This document shows, piece after piece, positions 1 through 8,091 of a DNA stretch of 64,000 nucleotides. The notes below the pieces were generated by a model. That model was not told the DNA's origin, did not search any database, and saw nothing but the letters and a program-made list of their open reading frames with translations. How positions within the stretch are numbered: the stretch's first letter is position 1; each line of letters starts with the position of its first letter. Source of the DNA: Enterobacillus tribolii (GTDB lineage: Bacteria > Pseudomonadota > Gammaproteobacteria > Enterobacterales > Enterobacteriaceae); NCBI RefSeq assembly GCF_003363015.1, contig NZ_QRAP01000001.1:977162-1041161 (forward strand), written 5' to 3'. The position numbers were made by a program, and so were the translations under genes.

Positions 1-2940
1 ACCGGTGCCGTGCGCCTCGACATAATCAATCTGGTCGCTGCCGACGCCCGCTTCAGCCATCGCCCGGCCGATCACCGCCTGCTGAGACAGCCCGTTCGGC
101 GCCGTAATGCCGTTGCTGCGCCCGTCCTGATTAATCGCGCTGCCAACCAGCGTGGCGTAGACGCGATCGCCGTCGGCCAACGCCTGCGCCAGCGGCTTGA
201 GAATCACGATGCCGCAGCCTTCACCGCGCACATAGCCATCGGCGCGGGCGTCAAAGGTTTTGCACCGGCCATCGGGGGCCAGCATCTGGGCCTCGGTAAA
301 GATTTTCTGCAAATGCGGCGTCAGCGCCAGATTCACGCCCCCGGCTATCGCCAGCGAGCAGCGCCCGGCGCGCAGGCTTTGCATCGCCCCGTCAATCGCC
401 ACCAGAGAAGATGAACAGGCGGTATCAACCGCCATGCTCGGCCCTTTGAGATCGTAAAGATACGAGATCCGGTTAGCGGCGATGCTGTGCGCGTTGCCCA
501 GCCCGCTATAGGCGGAAACGGTGTCGCTGCAGGCCAGGCTGTAATCGCTGGAGCTGATGCCGACAAACACGGCGGCATCGCTTCCGCGCAGGGCCGACGC
601 CTGAAGCCCGGCATCCGTCAGCGCCTGCTGCACCGTCTCAAGCAACAGCCGGTGCTGTGGATCGATATACACCGCCTCACGCGGCGAAATGCCGAAATAC
701 TCCGCGTCAAAGTCGCCGACGCGCTCAAAGAAGCTGCCTTTGCGGTTAAATCCGCTGAGCGCCGAATCCTGCCAGCGCTGCGGCGGAATATCGCCGGTCG
801 TACGTTGCCCCTGCTGCAAAAGCGACCAGAGCGCCTCAACGCCGCTATACCCCGGCAGCGCCACCCCGATGCCAATAATGGCGATGGCGTTATCAGTCGC
901 CACTGCGACAGGTTGCGTAACGGGCACCGCCGTCTGTAACAGGGCCGCCGCCAGTGCGTTGATGGTGGGATAATCGTAGATCAGCGAAGGCGACAGTTCC
1001 CGTTCCAGATGTTGCTCCAGCTCGCCAATCACGCCGACAGCCTGTAACGAGTTCAGGCCAAACGCGGTAAACGCCTCGTCCCACTGCTGCTCGCTGATCG
1101 TAATGTTGACGGCCTTACCGATAATCGCCGCGATATGCGCCGCCAATGCCGGCACGCTTTGCGGCATGTCGCCGGAGATGGGGGCGGGTTTGGGCACAAC
1201 GGCCCGACTGCGCCACTGCGCGGCCAACCGATCCTGCTGATACAGCGTCCTGGCGCGGGTACGCTGCAATTTACCGCTGGTGGTGCGCGGAATGCCCCGG
1301 CGGGCGACCAGCAACAGATCGCCCAGCGTAATACCGTGCCGCTCCGCCACGGCGGCCATTATCCGCGCGGCCAGCGCATCCATCCCCGGGCTATTTTTAT
1401 GACGTTCCGACAACTCCAGCAGAGCAACCGGTTGTTCTGCGTGCGCCATTCCGCAGGCAAAAACACACACCGTCGCCTCCGCCAGCGCGGCATCGGCCTG
1501 GCGGATCGTCTCTTCAATATCCGTCGGATAATGATTCTGACCATTGACGATCAGCACCTCTTTCATCCGCCCGGTAACGTACAACGCGTCCGCCTGCTGA
1601 AAACCCAGGTCGCCGCTGCGCAACCAGCCCCGCTCATCTCCCGCCAGCCGTGCCTGAAACGTAGCCTGCGTCGCCTCTGCATTATTCCAATATCCGGCCG
1701 CAATGCCCGGTCCGCGCAACCAGATCTCCCCCGTTTGCCCGCCGGAAAGCGGCCGCTGGGTGTCAGGATCCACGATGCAGACATCAGTACCCGGCAGCGC
1801 ATGGCCGCAGCTCACCACCGCCGTCCCTTCGGCGACGGTAATGCCCTTTCCTTTCCCCGTTCCGGTAGCAATCAGCGTGGTTTCCGCCATACCGTAGCAG
1901 GGCAAAAATGCCTGCGAACGAAACCCCGCAGGGGCGAAGTGTTCGCTGAACCGGCGCAGCGTGGCGGGGCGAACCGGCTCCGCGCCGCAAAACGCCACGT
2001 CCCAGCATGAGAGATCCAACTCGCCGGCCTGCTGGCAACTGATTTTGCGCACACACAGGTCATAGGCGAAATTAGGGCCGCCGGACGTCGTCGCCCGGAA
2101 TTCAGAAACCTGCCTCAGCCAGTTAAGCGGATTTTTCATCAACATCATGGGAGACATAACCCGGCAGGGAAACGCCCCGAACACCGGTTGCAACAGTCCG
2201 CCGATAAGCCCCATATCATGGAAGTGCGGCAGCCAGATCATGCCGCGGCTTTCGCGGTGATGGCCGAAGTAATGATAAATAGCCTGAGAATTGGCCCACA
2301 AGTTGCCATGAGTCACCATGACGCCTTTCGGCTCGCCGGTTGAACCCGAGGTGTATTGCAAAAAGGCCAGCGTGTCTTCCGCTGCCGCTTCCGGCGTAAA
2401 GTCCCCCGTAAAACCGGCGTCGGAATAATGTATGCGATAGCCGGCGGGCAGCGTAATTCCGCGTAATTGATCAAACGTGAAAATAAGCAAAGGCAGTGGG
2501 AAAGCGAGCTGGCTTAATGTTTCCGCCCCTTTGCCGGTCGTCACGATATATTCCGTTTGCGCATTACGCAAAACCCCGACAAACCGTTCCCAGGCATTTC
2601 CCGCCGCTTTTGCCGGCATCGGCACCGGAACGGCAACCCTTCCGGCATAAAGGCAGCCGAAAAAGGCGCCGATAAAATCTTCGCCGTCGGGGTAAAGCAA
2701 AATAACCCTGTCGCCCCGCTGCCCATATTGCCTGAGCGCCACGGCCAGCGCCGCTGCGCGCTGATGCAATTGCAGATAACTCTGTGTCTTTATTTCTTTC
2801 GCGCTGTGGATAAATTCAAATGCCGTCTTGTCAGTATGCTGAACCGCAAGCCCGGGCAATAGCTGGTTGAAAGAATGATATTTCCGGTTAACTAACTGAT
2901 GAGACGGCATAATATCGGCTCTCATTCTCAGTTTAATCAT
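1..2940 (-). CDS. Hybrid fatty acyl-AMP ligase / ACP / ketosynthase polyketide synthase, 3' part outside window
   Basis: The reading frame stays open from about 2940 to the left edge, giving 980 codons. Residues about 25-570 are a fatty acyl-AMP ligase: the adenylation motif YTSGSTGEPKGV is near residue 195, a late NHYPTDIE motif typical of this class follows, and a C-terminal SGK lysine lies near 555. An acyl carrier protein follows, with GLNSL carrying the phosphopantetheine serine near 631. A beta-ketoacyl synthase then starts near 705, with active-site DTACSSS (Cys842) and the first catalytic histidine in HGTG at 977-980, exactly at the edge. By family knowledge, the ligase activates a fatty acid as acyl-AMP and loads it on the ACP as starter for chain extension. 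The start is uncertain: ATGs at 2940, 2925 and 2910 are all in frame, and only the 2910 one has a weak purine-rich site. It lies 22 bp after the diiron-type enzyme, so co-transcription is likely. Confidence 0.93.
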   Translation of the reverse strand, partial: MIKLRMRADIMPSHQLVNRKYHSFNQLLPGLAVQHTDKTAFEFIHSAKEIKTQSYLQLHQRAAALAVALRQYGQRGDRVILLYPDGEDFIGAFFGCLYAGRVAVPVPMPAKAAGNAWERFVGVLRNAQTEYIVTTGKGAETLSQLAFPLPLLIFTFDQLRGITLPAGYRIHYSDAGFTGDFTPEAAAEDTLAFLQYTSGSTGEPKGVMVTHGNLWANSQAIYHYFGHHRESRGMIWLPHFHDMGLIGGLLQPVFGAFPCRVMSPMMLMKNPLNWLRQVSEFRATTSGGPNFAYDLCVRKISCQQAGELDLSCWDVAFCGAEPVRPATLRRFSEHFAPAGFRSQAFLPCYGMAETTLIATGTGKGKGITVAEGTAVVSCGHALPGTDVCIVDPDTQRPLSGGQTGEIWLRGPGIAAGYWNNAEATQATFQARLAGDERGWLRSGDLGFQQADALYVTGRMKEVLIVNGQNHYPTDIEETIRQADAALAEATVCVFACGMAHAEQPVALLELSERHKNSPGMDALAARIMAAVAERHGITLGDLLLVARRGIPRTTSGKLQRTRARTLYQQDRLAAQWRSRAVVPKPAPISGDMPQSVPALAAHIAAIIGKAVNITISEQQWDEAFTAFGLNSLQAVGVIGELEQHLERELSPSLIYDYPTINALAAALLQTAVPVTQPVAVATDNAIAIIGIGVALPGYSGVEALWSLLQQGQRTTGDIPPQRWQDSALSGFNRKGSFFERVGDFDAEYFGISPREAVYIDPQHRLLLETVQQALTDAGLQASALRGSDAAVFVGISSSDYSLACSDTVSAYSGLGNAHSIAANRISYLYDLKGPSMAVDTACSSSLVAIDGAMQSLRAGRCSLAIAGGVNLALTPHLQKIFTEAQMLAPDGRCKTFDARADGYVRGEGCGIVILKPLAQALADGDRVYATLVGSAINQDGRSNGITAPNGLSQQAVIGRAMAEAGVGSDQIDYVEAHGTG

Positions 2941-2962
2941 AGAAAATTAAAACAGCGTGATA

Positions 2963-3799
2963 TTATTTTCCGGCGCGGCCAGCCAGCAGATCGTGACAGA
3001 AATCATTCCAGACCTTCAGCCACAGATCCACGTGTTGCGTTATTTCGTCATAACGATCCTCGGTGATTGCCTGGCAGAATAAAATCCAGGCATCTTCGGA
3101 GTGCCCGTCCTCAATAGATTCACCGGTATCCGTTTCCACATGAATGCTGTGGTAGCCGGTCGTTACGTCAATATCGGTTGCCACACCCACGCTTTTTGCC
3201 CACGGCGTCGCAAAGTCATGGAATACCGTCTCCGCCACGGCCAACAGCCCGATCAACTGCGTATAATCGCCATAGGTATTTTCAAACGTTGCGCGGCAGG
3301 CGACCGAACTGGACATTGGCAGCCAGGCTTTAACTTCGCGCTCGCTCATGCCCAGTTGTTCCATGGTATTAAAGAACTGCACGTAATGCGCCAACGACGG
3401 CTGGCCGTTATAACCGCCATCGCTGCCGGTGCCCGGCTGAAAGCCCAGCTCATCAAGCAGGTTGAGCTGTAACAGAAAACGCGCGGCCATTTTCGCGCGC
3501 CCCCCCAGGCGCCTCTCCAGTTGCGTGGTTGAACGTAATGCCTCAATCACCGCATCGGTAAAAACCTGGGCGAATGCATGATAAAACTCCAGATGAAAGA
3601 CTTTCATCTGATGAGCATCAAATTCCCCTCCGTTCATTTTAGAAAGAATAGGATTGCTCATCAGCGGATGCGATTCAATGCGATCAATAAGCCTCTTGGC
3701 GAACTGATAATTACGCCGATAATTTTCCTTTCCGATAGTCACAACAATAGCGTCTCTGCCGAGCTGACGGGCGCTCAGTAATTTTTCCATATTTTCCAT
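2963..3799 (-). CDS. Heme-oxygenase-like diiron oxidase family protein (TenA/PqqC/CADD fold)
   Basis: This 278-residue protein is all-helical in appearance. It carries the acid/histidine pattern of the heme-oxygenase-like diiron oxidases (UndA, CADD and SznF are relatives by fold). Visible candidate ligands are E71 and H74 in HLEFYH, E117 in NLLDELG, E190 in AVAETVFH, H220 and D224 in HVETD, and H233. The usual last motif is H-x3-D-x2-H; here the final His is nine residues after the Asp, an apparent insertion. Family members use Fe(II) and O2 for decarboxylation, desaturation or N-oxygenation. The substrate here is not known. The gene sits just upstream of a fatty acyl-AMP ligase/ACP, so oxidative tailoring of a fatty acyl starter is a reasonable inference. 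The start at 3799 has GAGAGG six bases upstream. A TenA-like non-oxidative role is the main alternative. Confidence 0.75.
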   Translation of the reverse strand: MENMEKLLSARQLGRDAIVVTIGKENYRRNYQFAKRLIDRIESHPLMSNPILSKMNGGEFDAHQMKVFHLEFYHAFAQVFTDAVIEALRSTTQLERRLGGRAKMAARFLLQLNLLDELGFQPGTGSDGGYNGQPSLAHYVQFFNTMEQLGMSEREVKAWLPMSSSVACRATFENTYGDYTQLIGLLAVAETVFHDFATPWAKSVGVATDIDVTTGYHSIHVETDTGESIEDGHSEDAWILFCQAITEDRYDEITQHVDLWLKVWNDFCHDLLAGRAGK

Positions 3800-3838
3800 G
3801 ATCAGCCTCTCTTGTTAAGTTAAGACAACAAGTAATCG

Positions 3839-4249
3839 TCACAGGGCTGATACCCTGCCTGCAGCCATAACAACTAATGCAAACATTCCACAACTAAACG
3901 GAATCACCTGGGCATACTTAAACGGCAGATAAAAACAGGAGGCAATCAACAATACCGGAATGCCAACGGACAACACCATCATACAAATAGCCGCGTAATA
4001 TTTATAAATATACGGCACCTGAAGATCATTAATACTCATGCCATACAACATTGAAATTAAAGGCAGCATAATAAAAGCAATATGCGCCAGCCTCAGCATC
4101 CTGCGGTTCAGATCGGTATAATTTTCATGTCCTTTCGGCGCGCGAAACGGGCCTTTAAATGCATACATGCCCATGAGTCCGCCCATCAGAATACCTACGA
4201 CGATGCCGCTCCAGCCAAAGGTAATCAGCACCTCACCGAGATTAGTCAC
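3839..4249 (-). CDS. Small four-helix membrane protein of unknown function, first gene of the synthase operon
   Basis: 136 residues with about four hydrophobic segments: roughly 8-30, 52-70, 83-105 and 112-132. I do not recognise the family. The start is GTG at 4249 with a strong GGAGG four bases upstream; an overlapping ATG there is immediately followed by TGA. The gene lies 39 bp before the diiron-type enzyme and on the same strand as the synthase, so it is probably the promoter-proximal gene of that operon. A role as membrane partner for a lipid-modifying enzyme, or in product export or self-protection, is possible but is guesswork from position. No enzyme motif is visible. Confidence 0.7.
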   Translation of the reverse strand: MTNLGEVLITFGWSGIVVGILMGGLMGMYAFKGPFRAPKGHENYTDLNRRMLRLAHIAFIMLPLISMLYGMSINDLQVPYIYKYYAAICMMVLSVGIPVLLIASCFYLPFKYAQVIPFSCGMFALVVMAAGRVSAL

Positions 4250-4728
4250 ATTACCTCCCCAATTATTAACTCCATGTAAAAATAAGATGTTTACCGAAAC
4301 ATAAATACCCTGGTATGAAAAACGTTCTTTATTAAAGCCAGAGTGAAATCGTTATCCTCATTCACTTCCTGTTGCCCGAAAAGATAAATCATGTTTAGCA
4401 CGCCGGCGCCGTAACGTAAGCGTTTATGTGTTGCCGCACCGGATGGTTACACCGCAGATAATCAGCAACGGCCTGTTCTCCGTATCGCTTATGCAACCGT
4501 TACGGCGAGTGAACCACGCCGGGGGCATTGTTGCCGCCTCCTCCTTTTGAGTTGATAAAGGCAATCTGCATCTTCCCTCTCATCACTATTTTTACAAAAT
4601 ATATACAGAATAGTTTACAAATTCATAACAATTGTTAATATGAAAATCCGGCCAAAATGCTGACTTTTTTGGCCAGCGCACTTCGGATTATATCTAACCT
4701 AATAATAAATCAGGGATTTTAATGGAAT
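4250..4728. other. Divergent intergenic region between synthase operon and its neighbouring regulator
   Basis: 479 bp, AT-rich near the regulator. It presumably holds the promoters of both divergent units. A very short minus-strand ORF at 4583-4500 (27 codons, containing NSKGGGGNN) is the only coding-like stretch; its ATG at 4571 follows a GAGGGAAG. I cannot tell whether it is expressed. A 12-bp palindrome lies at 4626-4637 (separate entry). Confidence 0.5.
4626..4637. promoter_or_regulatory. 12-bp palindrome TAACAATTGTTA, possible operator
   Basis: Perfect palindrome 92 bp upstream of the regulator start, in the shared divergent promoter region. Its position suits a binding site for the adjacent AraC-type regulator or a global factor. 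In AT-rich DNA a 12-bp palindrome can also occur by chance. Confidence 0.3.
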
Positions 4729-5760
4729 ATGATGAATACAAAAATTGGGTTTGTACTGTGCGAACGCATGCTGAGTTCTGGTCTTAGCTTACCAATAGAA
4801 ATGTGGAAAGCGGCGGCCAGCAGCTATTTGGCGGAACAAAGAACGCCTACCGGAAACGTTGAAAAATGCACTTTCAGGCAATGCAGACCCGAAAGTATCC
4901 TCACGGTAAAAACAATTGCATGCAATAAAAATCCGATCCCAACTCACAGCAGCTTTAGCATTACCGCCGACGCCACGTTAGAGGAAGAAAGCGACTATGA
5001 TGTTATTTACCTGCCGGCATTATGGCGCAACCCGAGAGCGGTGATCCGCAAACATCACGACCTGCTGGAATGGCTGACAGAAAAGGCCGTCAGCGGAGCA
5101 CGTATCGCCGCCGTCGGCACCGGATGCTGCTTTCTTGCCGAAGCCGGATTACTCAACGGCAAGCCTGCCACAACCCACTGGCATTATTTCAAACAATTTG
5201 CCCATGACTATCCCGACGTTAATTTGCAGGCAAAATATTTTATTACCCAGTCACAGAATATATTCTGTGCCGCCAGCGTTAAGGCGCTTTCTGACCTGAC
5301 GATTCATTTTATTGAAACCATTTACGGTAAAAGCGTCGCCACCCACACACAGCGCACCTTTTTCCATGAAATCCGCAGCCATTTTGAGCGCCAATGCTAC
5401 CAGGAAGAGAATACGCCTCATCCGGATGAAGATATTGTGCAGATCCAAACCTGGATAAAAGAAAATTACACCGCGGATATATCAATGCAGGCATTAGCAG
5501 ACATGGCGGGCATGAGTTTGCGTAACTTCAGCCGGCGCTTTAAAAACGCGACCGATATGTCCCCCCTGCAATATTTGCTTACCGTCCGGGTCGAAGCGGC
5601 CATCACGATGCTGCAAACGACAAATCTGAGCATCCAGGAGATCGCCATCTTATCGGGTTATCAGGATATTTCACATTTCAATCGTCAGTTTAAGCTTAAA
5701 ACAACGATATCGCCGGGGGATTACCGTAAAACGGTTCGGGCTAAACTGTTTTGTGCGTAA
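4729..5760 (+). CDS. GlxA-family AraC-type transcriptional regulator with DJ-1/PfpI-like sensor domain
   Basis: 343 residues. The N-terminal half (about 5-190) is a DJ-1/PfpI-like glutamine amidotransferase fold, with the elbow-like GTGCCFLAEAGLL near 128-140 followed by the ATTHWHY motif usual in this regulator class. The C-terminal part (about 235-335) is a tandem AraC helix-turn-helix: MSLRNFSRRF for the first helix pair and IAILSGYQDISHFNRQFK for the second. Such proteins are DNA-binding activators or repressors whose N-terminal domain senses small molecules; the ligand cannot be predicted. The gene points away from the synthase operon across a 479-bp region, so local control of that operon is plausible. 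Two adjacent ATGs (4729, 4732) compete; GGAAT sits just before them, which favours the second slightly. Confidence 0.88.
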   Translation: MMNTKIGFVLCERMLSSGLSLPIEMWKAAASSYLAEQRTPTGNVEKCTFRQCRPESILTVKTIACNKNPIPTHSSFSITADATLEEESDYDVIYLPALWRNPRAVIRKHHDLLEWLTEKAVSGARIAAVGTGCCFLAEAGLLNGKPATTHWHYFKQFAHDYPDVNLQAKYFITQSQNIFCAASVKALSDLTIHFIETIYGKSVATHTQRTFFHEIRSHFERQCYQEENTPHPDEDIVQIQTWIKENYTADISMQALADMAGMSLRNFSRRFKNATDMSPLQYLLTVRVEAAITMLQTTNLSIQEIAILSGYQDISHFNRQFKLKTTISPGDYRKTVRAKLFCA

Positions 5761-5833
5761 TCAGAGTCAAGACAGGATGGAATATAGCAATTCAGCGTTA
5801 ATCCCCGGTAATAGCCGTTCAGCTATCGAATCA

Positions 5834-5855
5834 GGTGATCGCCTGAGCGATCACC
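5834..5855. terminator. Hairpin between convergent regulator and RelA/SpoT gene
   Basis: GGTGATCGC, loop CTGA, GCGATCACC: a perfect nine-pair stem located between two convergent genes, so it could end transcription from both sides. There is no clear T-run on either side, which lowers confidence in intrinsic termination. Confidence 0.45.
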
Positions 5856-5901
5856 CCTAACGGTGCATGACTGCACCAGACCATTTGCCAGCCAGAATAC
5901 C

Positions 5902-6945
5902 TTATTCGGCACCCGCCTTCCCGGGCACGTCATACCCGCTCTTAAGGCACCAGTCATTAAAGCCTTTCTCACTGAACCCCGGCAGTATCCCCTTATATTT
6001 ATGCGGATCTGCACGATACAAAATATAAGGAATATACAAAAAAGCATCCGTTTCATAGTTCTCGCCAATTCTTTCCCATAAACCGGAGAAGAACTCTTGT
6101 ACCAATGCAATATTCTCAACGATATACTCTTTGAACTCATCATAGGATAAGTCGCCGTAGCTCAAAATATAGTCTACATACTCGCCTAACCGATTCTCCG
6201 GTATCGGCAAGTCAGGCAACGTCTCTTCAAGCAGACGATAAAATGTAAAGGAGTTTATATTCTCATGGGTATTCAATGATGACTTGGCATTGTTTTCTTC
6301 ATTCTTGCTCGACAGCTGAATATCCAGAAACTCACGATCGGCAATTTCAAACAACGCAGCTAACGAGTTAATCCGGCGTTCAAGATATTTAGGAATGGCT
6401 TTTTTATATTTGATTTTGTGATCCAATACGCTCCAGGCATCCTGAATAATCGTACGAACCTGTATTTCAAAGGGGAAGTCCGCATAGGCCTGATATTCAC
6501 GCATCGATGCGCGCGGCTCGGCCATTTTCATGTCAAGATGCAGCCCCTTATAGCCAAATACATTGTCTTCTTCTTCCAGCAGTTTACTCTTGTCTGTTTT
6601 CTCCAGGAGGGTAAACTCTTTCTGTAAAATATCACCGACTTTATTAATATCAGACTCATACAGCATCACGATGCGCAGCCCGATTAAATCATTAATGTAC
6701 TTACTGATTTCATACGGCGTTTGTTCATCTTCCAATACCTTTTGGTATTTGGCCGCGAACTTTTTGAGGCACTCATTCTTATCCTTCACCCTGCCGACAA
6801 TGGAGTGAACTTCAAAACCCTCATCGGCCAGAATCGACGATATTATTGACAGAAAAGTGTTTTTTGCATTTTCGATATGCTGAATATTACCTTCATAAAA
6901 CTTAATAAAATTGAGCCGTTCAGTGCGGAAATCTAAAGACGCCAT
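5902..6945 (-). CDS. Stand-alone RelA/SpoT-domain (p)ppGpp-synthetase-like protein
   Basis: 347 residues from the ATG at 6945, chosen because AAGGA lies at usable distance; the in-frame ATG at 6957 has none. The RelA/SpoT nucleotidyltransferase core is seen in order: VGRVKDKNECLKKF (basic loop), NDLIGLRIVMLYESD (acidic, Mg-binding), FGYKGLHLDMKM (the YxxxH motif) and FEIQVRTIIQDAWSVLDHKI. There is no HD hydrolase domain and no TGS/ACT regulatory region. A charged C-terminal extension of about 130 residues follows. The family transfers pyrophosphate from ATP to GTP/GDP; some small members instead modify tRNA or make other nucleotides as toxins or phage-defence effectors. The coding DNA is visibly more AT-rich than the neighbours, which suggests acquisition. 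No antitoxin-like partner is adjacent. Confidence 0.85.
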   Translation of the reverse strand: MASLDFRTERLNFIKFYEGNIQHIENAKNTFLSIISSILADEGFEVHSIVGRVKDKNECLKKFAAKYQKVLEDEQTPYEISKYINDLIGLRIVMLYESDINKVGDILQKEFTLLEKTDKSKLLEEEDNVFGYKGLHLDMKMAEPRASMREYQAYADFPFEIQVRTIIQDAWSVLDHKIKYKKAIPKYLERRINSLAALFEIADREFLDIQLSSKNEENNAKSSLNTHENINSFTFYRLLEETLPDLPIPENRLGEYVDYILSYGDLSYDEFKEYIVENIALVQEFFSGLWERIGENYETDAFLYIPYILYRADPHKYKGILPGFSEKGFNDWCLKSGYDVPGKAGAE

Positions 6946-7297
6946 TACTTTGATCATCCTTGCCTATGTTAATGCTGATAATGGCGCGTAGAATAGAAAA
7001 AGCCGTTAGTAAAAACTTGTCGCAATGTGCCAGACGATATATTCCGCGCAATATGCCTCATATCAATCAATCCCGCACATAAATGGACTGACACTATAGC
7101 AATTCATCTCTCATTAAGGATAGAATGCAATCCAAAAAAGCTGCGATAAGCCCACAGACGCCGCATCACTTATTACCCATATATATCAATACATTACGAC
7201 CAGAATCACGATTACCTTCCCTCTGACCGCCCCTAAACGAGTAAACTTAACCTAAACATCTCGAGCTTACTCATCCCAAACGAGGAAACACCTCACC
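6946..7297. other. Intergenic region without recognised gene
   Basis: About 350 bp between the divergent RelA/SpoT-like gene and the VOC gene. I searched for a small partner gene and saw no convincing ORF with a ribosome-binding site. It presumably holds both promoters. Confidence 0.5.
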
Positions 7298-7744
7298 ATG
7301 AACAGAATCAACTTAATTTGCCTCGGCGTGAGGAACATTCAAAAATCCCTGGCCTTCTATAAAAGCATCGGCTTTCAAACCTTCGAAAAGGCCGAGGCTC
7401 CGCCCATCGTCTTTTTCAATAACCAGGGCTCCAAACTGGAGCTATACCCTCTCGACGCCCTTGCCAGGGACATCGACGCCGATAACCCGCCACCGTTGTC
7501 GCCGGGAGGCTTTAGCGGCATTACCCTTGCCTGCAACATGAAATCGACCGAAGAGGTTGATGCGCTGATGGAAACCGTAAAACGTCACGGCGGCATTATT
7601 GCCAAGCAGCCGCAAAAGGTTTTCTGGGGCGGATACAGCGGTTATTTTCAGGATCCCGACGGCTATTACTGGGAAGTGGCGTATGGCGCATCCTGGAAGT
7701 TCGACGACAATGACATGCTGATTATTGAAGATAACAACCGTTGA
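7298..7744 (+). CDS. VOC (glyoxalase/bleomycin-resistance/dioxygenase) superfamily protein
   Basis: 148 residues, a full-length single-chain VOC protein made of two beta-alpha-beta-beta-beta modules. The N-terminal module opens with LICLGVRNIQKSLAFYKSIG, the classic start of this fold. The second module ends with GYSGYFQDPDGYYWEVAYG, the conserved strand that carries a metal-binding Glu (in WEV). Superfamily members act as lyases, isomerases, dioxygenases or drug-binding proteins. The substrate cannot be assigned here. Its start at 7298 follows GAGGAAA. It stands alone between a RelA/SpoT-type gene and a terminator. Confidence 0.88.
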   Translation: MNRINLICLGVRNIQKSLAFYKSIGFQTFEKAEAPPIVFFNNQGSKLELYPLDALARDIDADNPPPLSPGGFSGITLACNMKSTEEVDALMETVKRHGGIIAKQPQKVFWGGYSGYFQDPDGYYWEVAYGASWKFDDNDMLIIEDNNR

Positions 7745-7797
7745 AAATAACAACAGTTGAAGAAAGCGACCGTTAAAGAACACGGCTGATGAAAAAG

Positions 7798-7822
7798 AAA
7801 ACCGGCGATAGTCGCCGGTTTT
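7798..7822. terminator. Bidirectional intrinsic terminator
   Basis: Stem ACCGGCGA/TCGCCGGT with a TAG loop, flanked by AAA on the left and TTT on the right. It works as a U-tract terminator for the plus-strand VOC gene and also suits the convergent minus-strand DUF3343 gene. Confidence 0.85.
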
Positions 7823-7839
7823 CTCTTCACTATTCCCGC

Positions 7840-8091
7840 TCAGCGTTCATCCTGCCATAGCAACGCCGGTTCGCCATCGTCCACGCGATAAACAGCCGAA
7901 ACGTCCTGATTCAGGAAGGAACGAAACGCCTCATCGCCGTCCAGGGTAAATGCCACCGCAACACCGCATTCCGCCGTCAGCCTGCGCGGCGCATCAATAA
8001 CCCGGAAAGCCACGTCCCGCGCCGCCAGCGCTTTCTTTAGCTTGATCGCGCCAAGCGAGGTATGAAACAGGAACAGATAACCCGGCGTCAT
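7840..8091 (-). CDS. DUF3343 small protein paired with YedE
   Basis: 83 residues resembling the DUF3343 family, small proteins often found beside yedE/yedF and selenium-related genes and proposed as sulfur or selenium carrier-like partners. The N-terminus LFLFHTSLGAIKLKKALAAR followed by an AECGVAVAF segment fits the family. The Cys in AECG is the candidate functional residue. It overlaps the yedE stop by four bases (ATGA), so translation is coupled to yedE. Function is inferred from context only. Confidence 0.75.
   Translation of the reverse strand: MTPGYLFLFHTSLGAIKLKKALAARDVAFRVIDAPRRLTAECGVAVAFTLDGDEAFRSFLNQDVSAVYRVDDGEPALLWQDER

Noticed and set aside
1-2940. Many short frames on both strands in the first 2.9 kb as separate genes
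   Set aside because: One continuous minus-strand frame with FAAL, ACP and KS motifs in order explains the whole region.
6946-7297. Antitoxin gene for the RelA/SpoT-type protein
   Set aside because: No ORF of suitable size with a start signal is visible on either strand next to it.
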